A stretch of DNA of 64,000 bases from Halomicrobium salinisoli (lineage in GTDB: Archaea > Halobacteriota > Halobacteria > Halobacteriales > Haloarculaceae). The notes below the pieces were generated by a model that ran no database searches, was not told the DNA's origin, and saw only the letters and a list, made by a program, of their open reading frames with translations. Below, piece after piece: positions 9,206-16,843 of this stretch. The stretch lies in NCBI RefSeq assembly GCF_020405185.1, contig NZ_CP084463.1, positions 124,001-188,000 on the forward strand, written 5' to 3'. The translations under genes were made by a program, and so were the position numbers. Numbering within the stretch: the first letter of the stretch is position 1; every line of letters begins with the position of its first letter.

Positions 9206-10876
9206 ATGACGCACGATTCTTCCGACGCCGAGGGGGCCGATTCTCCGGCCTCCCCGGACGTCACGACGGATGGGGGCGAGCCGAGGCGAGACACGTCGGA
9301 TCGGAGATCCGACGGTGGTGAGACGAGCGAAGCGAGTCGAACTTCGTCAGAGCTGCGCTCTGACGGCGGAACGGAGGCCGCCGGGGCCGACGACGTGGCG
9401 CTGGACCCGTGGGGCTCCACGACGGTCGCGGACTACCGGAAGCTGTTCGAGCAGTTCGGCATCGAGGAGTTCGACGAGCTGCTCGACGAGGTCCCCGACC
9501 CTCACTACCTGATGCGCCGCGGGGTCATCTTCGGCCACCGCGACTACCGGCCGGTCGCCCGCGCCATGCGCGAGGGGGAGGACTTCGCCGCGCTCTCCGG
9601 GTTCATGCCCACCGGCGACCCCCACATCGGCCACAAGCTCGTGTTCGACGAGCTGATCTGGCACCAGGAGCGCGGCGCCGACGCGCGCGGCCTGATCGCC
9701 GACCTCGAGGCCCACAGCGCCCGCGGGCTCTCCTGGGACGAGATCGACGAGCACGCGCGGAGCTACGTTCTCTCGCTGCTGGCTCTGGGTTTCGACCCCG
9801 AGGACGGCGAGCTGTACCGCCAGTCCGAGAACCGCGAGGTCCAGGACCTGGCCTTCGAGCTGGGCGCCGAGGCCAACTTCTCCGAGCTGCAGGCCATCTA
9901 CGACTTCGACGGCGAGACCGACGTCTCCCACATGCAGAGCGTCGTCACGCAGATGGCCGACATCCTCTATCCCCAGCTGGACGAGCCCAAGCCGACGGTG
10001 ATCCCCGTGGGTCCGGACCAGGACCCCCACATGCGGCTGGCCCGGGACCTGGCCGCGCGGATGCGCTACTTCGGCGTCACCGAGGCCTACGCCAGCTTCG
10101 AGCTGGACGACGACGAGCGGCCGCTGGTCGCCGAGGCCTACGAGGCGCTGGACGAGGACGTCGGCGAGGACGAGCGGGTCCGCTGTGGGGACGCCGCCGA
10201 CTGGCTCCGCGAGCACGCCGATCCGAGCGACGCCCGCCAGCGCGCCGTCGAGAAGCTCGACAACGCGGGCAAGGAGCCGCTCCGCCCGCGGACGCGCATC
10301 CTGGACCGCAACGCCACCGAGGCGGCCTTCGACGCCCTGATCGAGGCCGTCGAAGGGGAGAAGCGCGTCTACGAGGCCCACGTCGACGCCTTCGACCTCT
10401 CCCGCGAGGCGGCCGACGAGCTGGCCCGCGAGGTGGAACTCGACCACGGCGGCTACGGCTTCCTGCCGCCGTCGTCGATCTACCACCGCTTCATGACCGG
10501 CCTCACGGGCGGCAAGATGTCGTCCTCCATCCCGGCGAGTCACATCAGCCTCATCGACGACCCCGAGGACGGCTACGACAAGGTCATGTCCGCGACGACG
10601 GCCGGCCGGGAGACCGCCGAGAAGCAGCGGGAACTGGGCGGCGAGGCCGAGGAGTGTCCCGTCTACGAGCTGTACGCCTACCTGCTGGCCGGCGACGACG
10701 ACGAGTTCGCCAGGGAGGTCTACGACGAGTGCGTCGGCGGTGAGCGCCTCTGTGGCGGCTGCAAGGAGCAGGCCGCCGAGCTCATGGAGGAATTCCTCGA
10801 GGAGCACCAGGAGAAGCGCGCCGAGTGGGAGGACCGGCTCGACGAACTGGACATCGACCTCGACTCGGACCGGTAA
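9206..10876 (+). CDS. trpS: tryptophanyl-tRNA synthetase
   Basis: 556-residue class I synthetase of the archaeal/eukaryotic type that charges tRNA-Trp. The HIGH signature is present literally in GDPHIGHK (about residue 140) and the KMSKS loop is GGKMSSSIP (about residue 435). A CxxC near the C-terminus (ERLCGGCKEQ) is typical of archaeal TrpS. The first roughly 70 residues are a low-complexity, Ser/Asp/Gly/Glu-rich extension with two SDGG motifs; the DNA behind it (9290-9375) is palindromic and resembles intergenic repeats elsewhere in the window. The ATG at 9206 fits a leaderless transcript with a T-rich box (gctttttgc, 9168-9176) about 30 bases upstream. Confidence 0.95.
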   Translation: MTHDSSDAEGADSPASPDVTTDGGEPRRDTSDRRSDGGETSEASRTSSELRSDGGTEAAGADDVALDPWGSTTVADYRKLFEQFGIEEFDELLDEVPDPHYLMRRGVIFGHRDYRPVARAMREGEDFAALSGFMPTGDPHIGHKLVFDELIWHQERGADARGLIADLEAHSARGLSWDEIDEHARSYVLSLLALGFDPEDGELYRQSENREVQDLAFELGAEANFSELQAIYDFDGETDVSHMQSVVTQMADILYPQLDEPKPTVIPVGPDQDPHMRLARDLAARMRYFGVTEAYASFELDDDERPLVAEAYEALDEDVGEDERVRCGDAADWLREHADPSDARQRAVEKLDNAGKEPLRPRTRILDRNATEAAFDALIEAVEGEKRVYEAHVDAFDLSREAADELAREVELDHGGYGFLPPSSIYHRFMTGLTGGKMSSSIPASHISLIDDPEDGYDKVMSATTAGRETAEKQRELGGEAEECPVYELYAYLLAGDDDEFAREVYDECVGGERLCGGCKEQAAELMEEFLEEHQEKRAEWEDRLDELDIDLDSDR

Positions 10877-10909
10877 CGGTCACCGGCCCTCGCGGGCGTC
10901 GTCCAGCGG

Positions 10910-11443
10910 TCAATCGGTCGCGTTCCCGTGGGCATCGTCGGTGCGGTCGTTCCCGCGCCCGCTGACGCCTTTGTTCGGCTCGCCGGTACACTCGACGGTC
11001 GCCTCCCGGGTCATCTCCACGCTGGCGCCGGACCGGGTGAGCACCGACATCTCGACGGAGAACCGCTCGGTCCGACCGGTCGCCCCGCAGGTGACGTCGG
11101 CCGTCAGGGCTGTCGCCTCGCCCACCCTGAGCGGCGCCGTCGATTCCGCTGACCCGGAACTGGTCGGTTTCGGCGGGATCATCGTCTCTGAGCTGACCTC
11201 CACGTCGAGCGACGTGATCGTCGTCGGGAACGTGTTCGTCAGCGTGGCCAGGCGGACGTCCTCGTGACGTCCGTTCCGAAGCTCCAGCGCGTGGAGGTCG
11301 ACGCGCGGCATCGCCCGGTCGTCGTCGGCGACGACGACCGCGGCGTCCCGTTCGGCGCTCACGCTGGCGAACCCGCCGGTACCCGCTGTCGCCGCCAGCG
11401 CGAGGACGACGCAGGTCACCAGTGCGGCCCGGCGTCCGATCAT
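10910..11443 (-). CDS. secreted DUF1102-like protein
   Basis: 177 residues from the ATG at 11443, which overlaps the stop of the upstream regulator gene by 4 bases. An N-terminal hydrophobic segment (ALVTCVVLALAATAGTGGFAS) is followed by SVSAERDAAVVVADDDRA, very like the start of the two secreted proteins at 12483 and 13027. I infer a common signal peptide and a beta-sandwich surface domain. The remainder has a beta-rich composition and a charged C-terminal tail (SGRGNDRTDDAHGNATD). It likely belongs to the same haloarchaeal surface module as the neighbouring genes and the signal peptidase at 13887. Confidence 0.65.
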   Translation of the reverse strand: MIGRRAALVTCVVLALAATAGTGGFASVSAERDAAVVVADDDRAMPRVDLHALELRNGRHEDVRLATLTNTFPTTITSLDVEVSSETMIPPKPTSSGSAESTAPLRVGEATALTADVTCGATGRTERFSVEMSVLTRSGASVEMTREATVECTGEPNKGVSGRGNDRTDDAHGNATD

Positions 11444-12024
11444 CGATCGATTTCCGGCGGGTTGTCGTGCACCTGGAGGCGCATCTCTGTCCGGTTGTAG
11501 TACGTGTGGACGACGGACGCGACGAGGACCGTCGTGGCGGCGAACAGCCCCCAGGCCCCGTCCGTCAGCGGATGCGCGGCGACGTCGAACGCGACGACGC
11601 CGAGCAACGCCGTGTTCACGAGCCCGAGCCCGAGGTAGAACTGACTCCACGGGACGTCGCGCCCGGCGACGATCTCCATGTAGACGTCGAGGTCGTCGGC
11701 TGCCGGGCCGAGTTCGACGGTCCCCGACCGGTCGTCGTATTCGATCACGTCCATATCGTCCATCCGCGGGAGATGGATCTGCTGGAGGGACGTGTAGACC
11801 CGCTTTCGCTCGCTGGAGGAGACTTCGCCGAGACTGATTCCGTTCTCCCAGGCGGCGATCCGCTCCGCGAGCTCTCCGAGTGTCGCCGACTCCCCGTTGC
11901 GGTAGAGGTACTGGAGCGCGTAGCGCCGGCGGTGATTGCTGAGTAGCTGGAAGCCGTCGTCGTAGGAGACGTCTCCCGTACTCTCGTCGCTTCGAGTCCG
12001 TGCTTTCGTTCCGAGATCGACCAT
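11440..12024 (-). CDS. winged-helix regulator with two membrane segments
   Basis: 194-residue haloarchaeal protein. The N-terminal half is a winged helix (DGFQLLSNHRRRYALQYL, then LGELAERIAAWENG, and VYTSLQQIHLPRMDD). This is followed by two hydrophobic helices (FYLGLGLVNTALLGVVAFDV and GLFAATTVLVASVVHTYY). The arrangement matches the haloarchaeal DUF7344-type family (name from memory), often found next to surface-protein genes. It is divergent from the DUF1102-like genes at 12483 and overlaps the downstream secreted-protein gene, so it probably controls the cluster or senses envelope state. Function is inferred from fold and context only. Confidence 0.75.
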   Translation of the reverse strand: MVDLGTKARTRSDESTGDVSYDDGFQLLSNHRRRYALQYLYRNGESATLGELAERIAAWENGISLGEVSSSERKRVYTSLQQIHLPRMDDMDVIEYDDRSGTVELGPAADDLDVYMEIVAGRDVPWSQFYLGLGLVNTALLGVVAFDVAAHPLTDGAWGLFAATTVLVASVVHTYYNRTEMRLQVHDNPPEIDR

Positions 12025-12482
12025 TAGACCACCCCGCCCTAATTATCTATTCCACATTACTTAAAATAAAGCCCCTGTTCGGGCAACATCGGCGCGCTTC
12101 GAGACAGCGAAACGGCATTACACACCGTCTACGAGTCACTCGACTGAATCGAAACCGCTGAGGCCGCAGCTCGGACGATGTAGGCGGTCCATTCCGACCG
12201 GTCGAGTCCCGTTCAGGAGCATCGATACGGCGATCGGGCGCTCTTCTGACCGTCCCGTACTCGTCCCGACGCGACTTCCGAGGGCCCCGTACGGCCCGCG
12301 CTCGGCCTTCCGGGCCCTCCGTACAGTCCGGGACTGCCGTTCGGGGTCCTCCGTACGTTTCGTGCCACAACTACAGGTAAATTGATACAATGGTGGTGGG
12401 GATCTGATGGGTATCTACGCACGCCGGGAGAGTCCGACTGCGTCGGGCGTCGCCGGGCGTGCTCCGAACGACGGTGTCCATC
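12025..12482. promoter_or_regulatory. divergent intergenic region, probable promoters
   Basis: 458-base gap between the minus-strand regulator and the plus-strand DUF1102-like gene. It holds AT-rich boxes on both sides (taattatcta near 12040 for the minus gene; ggtaaattga near 12371 on the plus side) and three imperfect copies of a GGNCCtCCGTACg-like motif near 12285, 12318 and 12342. No convincing coding sequence is present. Open frames here are basic and Arg-rich, unlike haloarchaeal proteins. Confidence 0.45.
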
Positions 12483-13025
12483 ATGGAACGACGCAAATTC
12501 ATCGCGACTGTTGGATCGCTCGCCGCCGGCTCGGCGGCAGCAGTAGGTACCGGTGCGTTCACGAGTGTCACGGCGTCCCGCGACGTCGACGTCGAGGTCG
12601 CGGACGACGCGTCCGCGTACCTCCGCCTGCAGGGCGCTGGCGGACCCAACGCCGAGTACGTCACCGACGACGGGAACGGCGGCACGCTGGCGATCGACCT
12701 CTCCTCGAACAACGCGACCAGCGCCGGCGGACAGGGCGTCAACCTCGACGCCATCACCCAGATCGACGAGCTGTTCGTCGTCGAGAACCAGGGCACTCAG
12801 GAGGTCGAAGTGACCATCGACAAGAACGGGTCCCACAGCGACCTCGTCGAGTTCCACACGACGACCGACTACAACGACGAGATCGGCAGCTCCAGCGGGA
12901 ACGGCGTCACGCTCGGTGCCGGTGACAGCGCCACCGTCAGCGTCGAGATCGACACCGAGGGCGAGAGCCTGAGCAGCGGCGACCAGCTGCTCGACTCGGT
13001 GACCTTCAACGCGGACGCGACGTAA
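12483..13025 (+). CDS. secreted DUF1102-like protein
   Basis: 180 residues from the ATG at 12483; an upstream in-frame ATG at 12459 would add only MLRTTVSI. It starts MERRKFIATVGSLAAGSAAAVGTGAFTS, with a short charged n-region, an Ala/Gly hydrophobic core and then the TSVTASRDVDVEVADDASAYL block. This is the haloarchaeal DUF1102 pattern (family name from memory) and resembles SipW-dependent-type signal peptides. The mature part is an acidic, beta-rich domain with a QEVEVTID-type strand, consistent with a secreted fibre or surface protein. It is followed within 2 bases by a paralogue and lies upstream of a dedicated signal peptidase. Confidence 0.75.
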   Translation: MERRKFIATVGSLAAGSAAAVGTGAFTSVTASRDVDVEVADDASAYLRLQGAGGPNAEYVTDDGNGGTLAIDLSSNNATSAGGQGVNLDAITQIDELFVVENQGTQEVEVTIDKNGSHSDLVEFHTTTDYNDEIGSSSGNGVTLGAGDSATVSVEIDTEGESLSSGDQLLDSVTFNADAT

Positions 13026-13026
13026 C

Positions 13027-13608
13027 ATGGACCGCAGACAGTTCGTGGCCAGCCTCGGCGTGATCGCCGGAGGCGGTGCGGCCGCGATGGGAACCGGCGC
13101 GTTCAGCTCGGTTCAGGCAGAGCGCGACGTCTCCGTGTCCGTCGCGGACGACTCCTCCGCGTACCTGGCCATCCGGCCGACGGACGAGCCCAACGGCAAC
13201 TACGCCGACGACACGGGCAACGGCGAACTGGCGATCGACCTCTCCGACAGCAACGGCAACGTCGACAACGGCATCGCCGGCGGTGAGGGCCTGAACACCA
13301 ACGCCCTCACGACGATGGCCGACGTCTTCGAGGTCGTCAACCAGGGGACCCAGACCGTTGAACTCCAGACCACGCCGCTGCTGTTCTACGACGTGGACTG
13401 GTCGAACTTCGACGGCGTGCTCGGGGTGCTTCTGGTGCCCCAGAACCCCGACGGCGTCGCTCTGAGCCCGCCGTTCATGGCTATCAGCGACCTCGCCCCC
13501 GGCGACGCCCTCCGGTTCGGCGTCATCGGCGCGGCTATCCCTGAGAGCGCCATCGGATCGGTCGAGATCGACGACGAGATCACCTTCAGAGCGGAGGCAG
13601 ACTCATGA
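13027..13608 (+). CDS. secreted DUF1102-like protein (paralogue)
   Basis: 193 residues, beginning MDRRQFVASLGVIAGGGAAAMGTGAFSS, then SVQAERDVSVSVADDSSAYLAI, nearly parallel to the protein encoded just upstream. The two share a layout (signal segment, SxxAxRDVxVxVADD block, a short acidic strand ending ELAIDLS, then a domain ending DEITFxA), so they are tandem duplicates that diverged. Its stop overlaps the start of a 43-residue gene (13605) by 4 bases, indicating one polycistronic unit. Confidence 0.75.
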   Translation: MDRRQFVASLGVIAGGGAAAMGTGAFSSVQAERDVSVSVADDSSAYLAIRPTDEPNGNYADDTGNGELAIDLSDSNGNVDNGIAGGEGLNTNALTTMADVFEVVNQGTQTVELQTTPLLFYDVDWSNFDGVLGVLLVPQNPDGVALSPPFMAISDLAPGDALRFGVIGAAIPESAIGSVEIDDEITFRAEADS

Positions 13609-13736
13609 GCAACGACACGCTGACCCTGAGCAAGTACGAGGAGCTCGCCGAGGACGCCGACTTCAGTAGCCTGTCGGAGGAACAGCGCGCTGCTCTCAAC
13701 GAGCAGATCAAGCAGCTCCAGATCAACAGCGAGTGA
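13605..13736 (+). CDS. 43-residue small acidic protein
   Basis: The ATG overlaps the TGA of the preceding DUF1102-like gene (ATGA). The peptide starts MSNDTLTLSKYEELAEDADF and ends with a short helix-prone Gln/Glu-rich stretch before INSE. It has no Cys, no membrane segment and no signal peptide. It ends before a perfect 10-bp hairpin at 13800-13832. I do not recognise it. The tight coupling and the absence of stops support a real gene, perhaps an accessory or chaperone-like peptide of the surface module. Confidence 0.5.
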   Translation: MSNDTLTLSKYEELAEDADFSSLSEEQRAALNEQIKQLQINSE

Positions 13737-13799
13737 CCGTCGACGGCGGTACACGCGGTTGTTCCCCTTTCGCCCCTCTCCCCCCCACCCCCCAGACGG

Positions 13800-13836
13800 C
13801 GGACGTCCCCCGCGACGCGGCCGGGACGTCCGTTTC
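13800..13836 (+). terminator. hairpin after the DUF1102-like operon
   Basis: A perfect 10-bp inverted repeat (13800-13809 with 13823-13832, arms cggacgtccc and gggacgtccg, 13-base loop) followed by a short T run. It separates the secreted-protein genes from the signal peptidase gene, which has its own TATA-like box (atacattttt, about 13850-13859). Confidence 0.5.
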
Positions 13837-13886
13837 CATCCGCGAACGCATACATTTTTGACGACACGGCGGCACTGAGAAAATAA

Positions 13887-15029
13887 ATGGGGCTGGGGTC
13901 CCGTCTCGGTCAGCTAATCGAGCTACTCGTAGCCGCGCTCGTCCTCGCCATGATCGCCGGCCAGTTGCTGGGTCAGCCCGCCGTCGTCGGCTACGTCGAG
14001 ACGGGGAGCATGGCACCGACGCTCGCGCCCGGCGACGGGTTCGTCGCCGTCCCCGCGGCCCTGGCCGGACCCATCGAGGAGGGCGACGTCGTCACCTTCC
14101 GCGCCGAGCAGCTCCACGGCGGCGGACTGACGACCCACCGCGTCGTGGGCGAGACGGAGCGCGGGTACGTGACGCGGGGCGACGCGAACCCGTTCACCGA
14201 CCAGGACGGCGTGGAACCCCCGGTCAAGGACGACCAGATCGTCGCGGTCGCCTGGCGGCCCGGCGGCGAGGTGTTCGTCCTCCCGGGCATCGGCGCCGCG
14301 GTGACGGGCGTTCGGGCCGCGCTGGAGGGCGGCCAGACGATGCTCGCCCAGTTCCTGGGGACCCGTGCCGTTCTCGGGACGCAGGGGTTCGCCTACCTCC
14401 TGTTCGCCGTGACCGGCGCCTACTACGTGGTGAGTACGTGGCGAGACGACGGGGCCGGCCGGGACCGGACGCGGGAGCGCGACGCTGGCGTCGACCCCCG
14501 GACGATCACGGTCGTGGGGACGCTCGCCGTCGTTCTGGTCGTCACCGCCGCGATGGTCGGTCCCAGCGGCGCCCAGCGGATCGACGTCGTGAGCGCGGAG
14601 TTCGAGTCGCCCAACCCAGGGGTGATCGAACGGGGTACCACGGGGACGGTCAACTACACCGTGACGAACGACGCCGCGGTCCCGGCGGTCGTCTACCTCG
14701 AGTCCAACGACGGCGTCGCCGCCGATCCGTCGACGACGACAGTTTCGGCCCGAACGGAGCGGACCGTGGTCCTCGCGATCACCGCGCCGGGAGAGACCGG
14801 CCACTATCGGTACTACCTGACCGAACGACGCTACCTCGCAGTCCTCCCGACCCCGCTCATCGATGCGCTCTACCGGTTGCACCCGTGGCTACCCGTCGCC
14901 GTCATCGACGCGGTGCTCGGCGGAGTGGTCTACCTCGCTCTCGGCGCCGCTCTGGGTTCGGAACGGGCGCGCTCCCGGTCGCGCGACCGGTCCTCGTGGC
15001 TCCGGCGGCTCCGCTCGCGCGTGCCGTGA
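13887..15029 (+). CDS. signal peptidase I (SipW/Sec11-like) with long C-terminal extension
   Basis: 380 residues. After an N-terminal membrane helix (LLVAALVLAMIAGQLLG) comes the catalytic Ser box GYVETGSMAPTLAPGD (residues 35-50) and then the TTHRVVGET box, where His replaces the bacterial Lys as in archaeal and ER signal peptidases. The GDANPFTDQD box completes the active site. The C-terminal 200 residues add further membrane helices (FAYLLFAVTGAYYVV; VVGTLAVVLVVTAAMVG; VIDAVLGGVVYLALGAAL) around an extracytoplasmic beta domain (GTVNYTVTNDAAVPAVVYLE). Its position directly after two secreted proteins with SipW-like signals suggests it processes them. Confidence 0.85.
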   Translation: MGLGSRLGQLIELLVAALVLAMIAGQLLGQPAVVGYVETGSMAPTLAPGDGFVAVPAALAGPIEEGDVVTFRAEQLHGGGLTTHRVVGETERGYVTRGDANPFTDQDGVEPPVKDDQIVAVAWRPGGEVFVLPGIGAAVTGVRAALEGGQTMLAQFLGTRAVLGTQGFAYLLFAVTGAYYVVSTWRDDGAGRDRTRERDAGVDPRTITVVGTLAVVLVVTAAMVGPSGAQRIDVVSAEFESPNPGVIERGTTGTVNYTVTNDAAVPAVVYLESNDGVAADPSTTTVSARTERTVVLAITAPGETGHYRYYLTERRYLAVLPTPLIDALYRLHPWLPVAVIDAVLGGVVYLALGAALGSERARSRSRDRSSWLRRLRSRVP

Positions 15030-15081
15030 CGCCCGACCACCAGTGACGGCTGCAGGGGCAGCACGGCGGTCGGGACGCGCA

Positions 15082-15090
15082 ACGCTTTTC
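15082..15090 (+). promoter_or_regulatory. TATA-like box of the pheST leader transcript
   Basis: T-rich box acgcttttc 25-33 bases upstream of the leader ATG at 15115. This is the normal spacing for a leaderless haloarchaeal transcript, so transcription would begin essentially at the leader peptide start codon. Confidence 0.45.
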
Positions 15091-15114
15091 AGCGGTCGTC
15101 ACAACGGTTCGCAC

Positions 15115-15195
15115 ATGGCGTCCGGACCCCACAGCGGTGGCATCGGCGCGGAGCAGTCGCGGAGCCCGGGGTTCGGCTTCTTCTTCGCCCGTTAG
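15115..15195 (+). CDS. putative pheST leader peptide (Phe-rich)
   Basis: 26-codon frame, MASGPHSGGIGAEQSRSP followed by GFGFFFAR and a TAG stop. Four of its last seven residues are Phe (all TTC: codons at 15172, 15178, 15181 and 15184), and it is the only short frame in the gap before pheS. Escherichia coli pheST is governed by a Phe-rich leader peptide (PheM) and an attenuator; this looks like an independently built archaeal version. It has a TATA-like box at leaderless spacing and is followed by mutually exclusive hairpins (15186-15256). Translation of the frame has not been shown. Confidence 0.6.
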   Translation: MASGPHSGGIGAEQSRSPGFGFFFAR

Positions 15196-15256
15196 GGCGG
15201 TGGACTCCGGGGGACGCGGAAACGCGGCCCCGGACGAAACCGCCCTCCGAGGGCGG
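15186..15256 (+). promoter_or_regulatory. candidate attenuator: alternative hairpins before pheS
   Basis: Four short segments can pair in competing ways. Segment 1 is cgccc (15186-15190, in the last Phe-Ala-Arg codons), segment 2 agggcgg (15194-15200, at the leader stop), segment 3 ccgccct (15240-15246) and segment 4 agggcgg (15250-15256). 1 pairs with 2, 2 with 3, or 3 with 4; segments 2 and 4 are identical. A separate strong hairpin (15206-15234, GAAA loop) sits between 2 and 3 and brings them together. A ribosome stalled on the Phe run would free segment 2, while one at the stop codon would cover it. No long T run follows segment 4, so the output could be translational or termination of another kind. 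Confidence 0.5.
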
Positions 15257-15331
15257 CTCCTCGATACGGGCGAGCGGGAAGTGAGAACCGTTAACTGACG
15301 ATACCGCGGTACATCGGACAACGACTATCGC

Positions 15332-16843
15332 ATGAAGCTACCACAGGCGCAGGTGGCCCTGCTCCGGGCCGCCGACGCGAACGAGGACAGGCGCATCGAG
15401 GCGGTGGCCGAGGAGGCCGACGTGAAACCAGAGACGGCGACGGGCGCCGCCTTCGAACTGGAAGACGAGGGACTCGTCACCGTCTCCGAGGAGACCGTCG
15501 AGTCCGTCTCGCTGACCGACGAGGGGCGGCAGTACCTCGACGAGGACCTGCCCGAGGTCCGCTTCTACCGGGCCGCGATCGGCGCCGGTGCCGCCGACGA
15601 ACCCGCCGAGATGGGCCCCGTCATCGGCGGCGCCGGCCTGGAGGGCGACGCCGTCGACATCGCGCTCTCGAACTTCGCCCGGAAGGGGTACGGCGAGATC
15701 GACAGCGGCTCCGTGCGCGCGGACCCGGACGCCGACCCCGACGCCGATTCCGAGGCAGCGGCCCTCGAGGCCGTCGAGAGCGGCGACGCGGACGGAGTCG
15801 ACGGGGACGCGCTCGACCAGCTTGAGCGGCGCGGGCTGGTCGAGCGCTCCGAGTCGACCGTCCGATCCGTCCGGCTGACCGACGACGGCGTGACGGCGCT
15901 GATGGAGGGCGTCGAGGCCGCCGAGACCGTCGGCGAGGTGACGCCCGAACTGCTGACCAGCGGCGAGTGGGCGGACGTCGAGTTCGCCGAGTACAACGTC
16001 GAGGCCGACGCCGAGACCGTCCAGGGCGGCAAGGAGCACGTCCTCCGGCAGACCGCCAACCGCGTCAAGGACGTCCTCGTCGGGATGGGGTTCAAGGAGA
16101 TGCAGGGCCCCCACGCCGACGCGCAGTTCTGGATCAACGACTGCCTGTTCATGCCCCAGGACCACCCGGCGCGGACTCACTGGGACCAGTTCGCCCTCTC
16201 GAACCCCGAGGAGATCGACCACCTCCCCGAGGACCTCGTCGAGCGCGTCCGCTCGGCCCACCTCGAGGGCGTCGGCGAGGACGGCGAGGGCTACCACTCG
16301 CCGTGGACCGAGGACGTCGCCCGGCGGGTCGACCTGCGCGGGCACACGACTTCGCTGTCGATGCGCTACCTCTCGGGCGAGCAGATCGGCGACCTCGAAC
16401 CGCCCGAGCGGTACTTCAGCGTCGAGAAGGTGTACCGCAACGACACGCTCGACCCGACGCACCTCCTGGAGTTCTTCCAGATCGAGGGCTGGGTGATGGC
16501 CGAGGACCTCTCGGTGCGGGACCTGATGGGGACGTTCACGGAGTTCTACGAGCAGTTCGGCATCACCGACCTGGAGTTCAAGCCCCACTACAACCCCTAC
16601 ACGGAACCGAGCTTCGAGCTGTTCGGCACCCACCCCGAGACGGGCGAGATCGTCGAGGTGGGTAACTCCGGCATCTTCCGCGACGAGGTGCTGGAACCGC
16701 TGGGCGTCGACTGCGACGTGATGGCGTGGGGACTCTCCCTCGAACGGTTGCTCATGCTCATGTACGGCTTCGAGGACATCCGCGACGTGCACGGGACGCT
16801 GGCCGACCTCGAACTGCTGCGGTCCGAGGAGGTGGTGTACTGA
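15332..16843 (+). CDS. pheS: phenylalanyl-tRNA synthetase alpha subunit
   Basis: 503-residue catalytic subunit of the class II (alpha-beta)2 enzyme that charges tRNA-Phe. The N-terminal 100 residues form winged-helix DNA/RNA-binding-like domains (VALLRAADANEDRRIEAV...EDEGLVTV), a feature of archaeal PheS. Class II motif 2 is in the FSVEKVYRNDTLDPTHLLEFFQ segment, and motif 3 in GVDCDVMAWGLSLERLLML. It overlaps pheT by one base (TGATG). Expression is probably controlled by the leader region at 15115-15256. Confidence 0.96.
   Translation: MKLPQAQVALLRAADANEDRRIEAVAEEADVKPETATGAAFELEDEGLVTVSEETVESVSLTDEGRQYLDEDLPEVRFYRAAIGAGAADEPAEMGPVIGGAGLEGDAVDIALSNFARKGYGEIDSGSVRADPDADPDADSEAAALEAVESGDADGVDGDALDQLERRGLVERSESTVRSVRLTDDGVTALMEGVEAAETVGEVTPELLTSGEWADVEFAEYNVEADAETVQGGKEHVLRQTANRVKDVLVGMGFKEMQGPHADAQFWINDCLFMPQDHPARTHWDQFALSNPEEIDHLPEDLVERVRSAHLEGVGEDGEGYHSPWTEDVARRVDLRGHTTSLSMRYLSGEQIGDLEPPERYFSVEKVYRNDTLDPTHLLEFFQIEGWVMAEDLSVRDLMGTFTEFYEQFGITDLEFKPHYNPYTEPSFELFGTHPETGEIVEVGNSGIFRDEVLEPLGVDCDVMAWGLSLERLLMLMYGFEDIRDVHGTLADLELLRSEEVVY

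Noticed and set aside
15338..16792. Long minus-strand frame opposite pheS
   Set aside because: pheS on the plus strand is certain; the opposite frame is an artefact of high GC codon bias.
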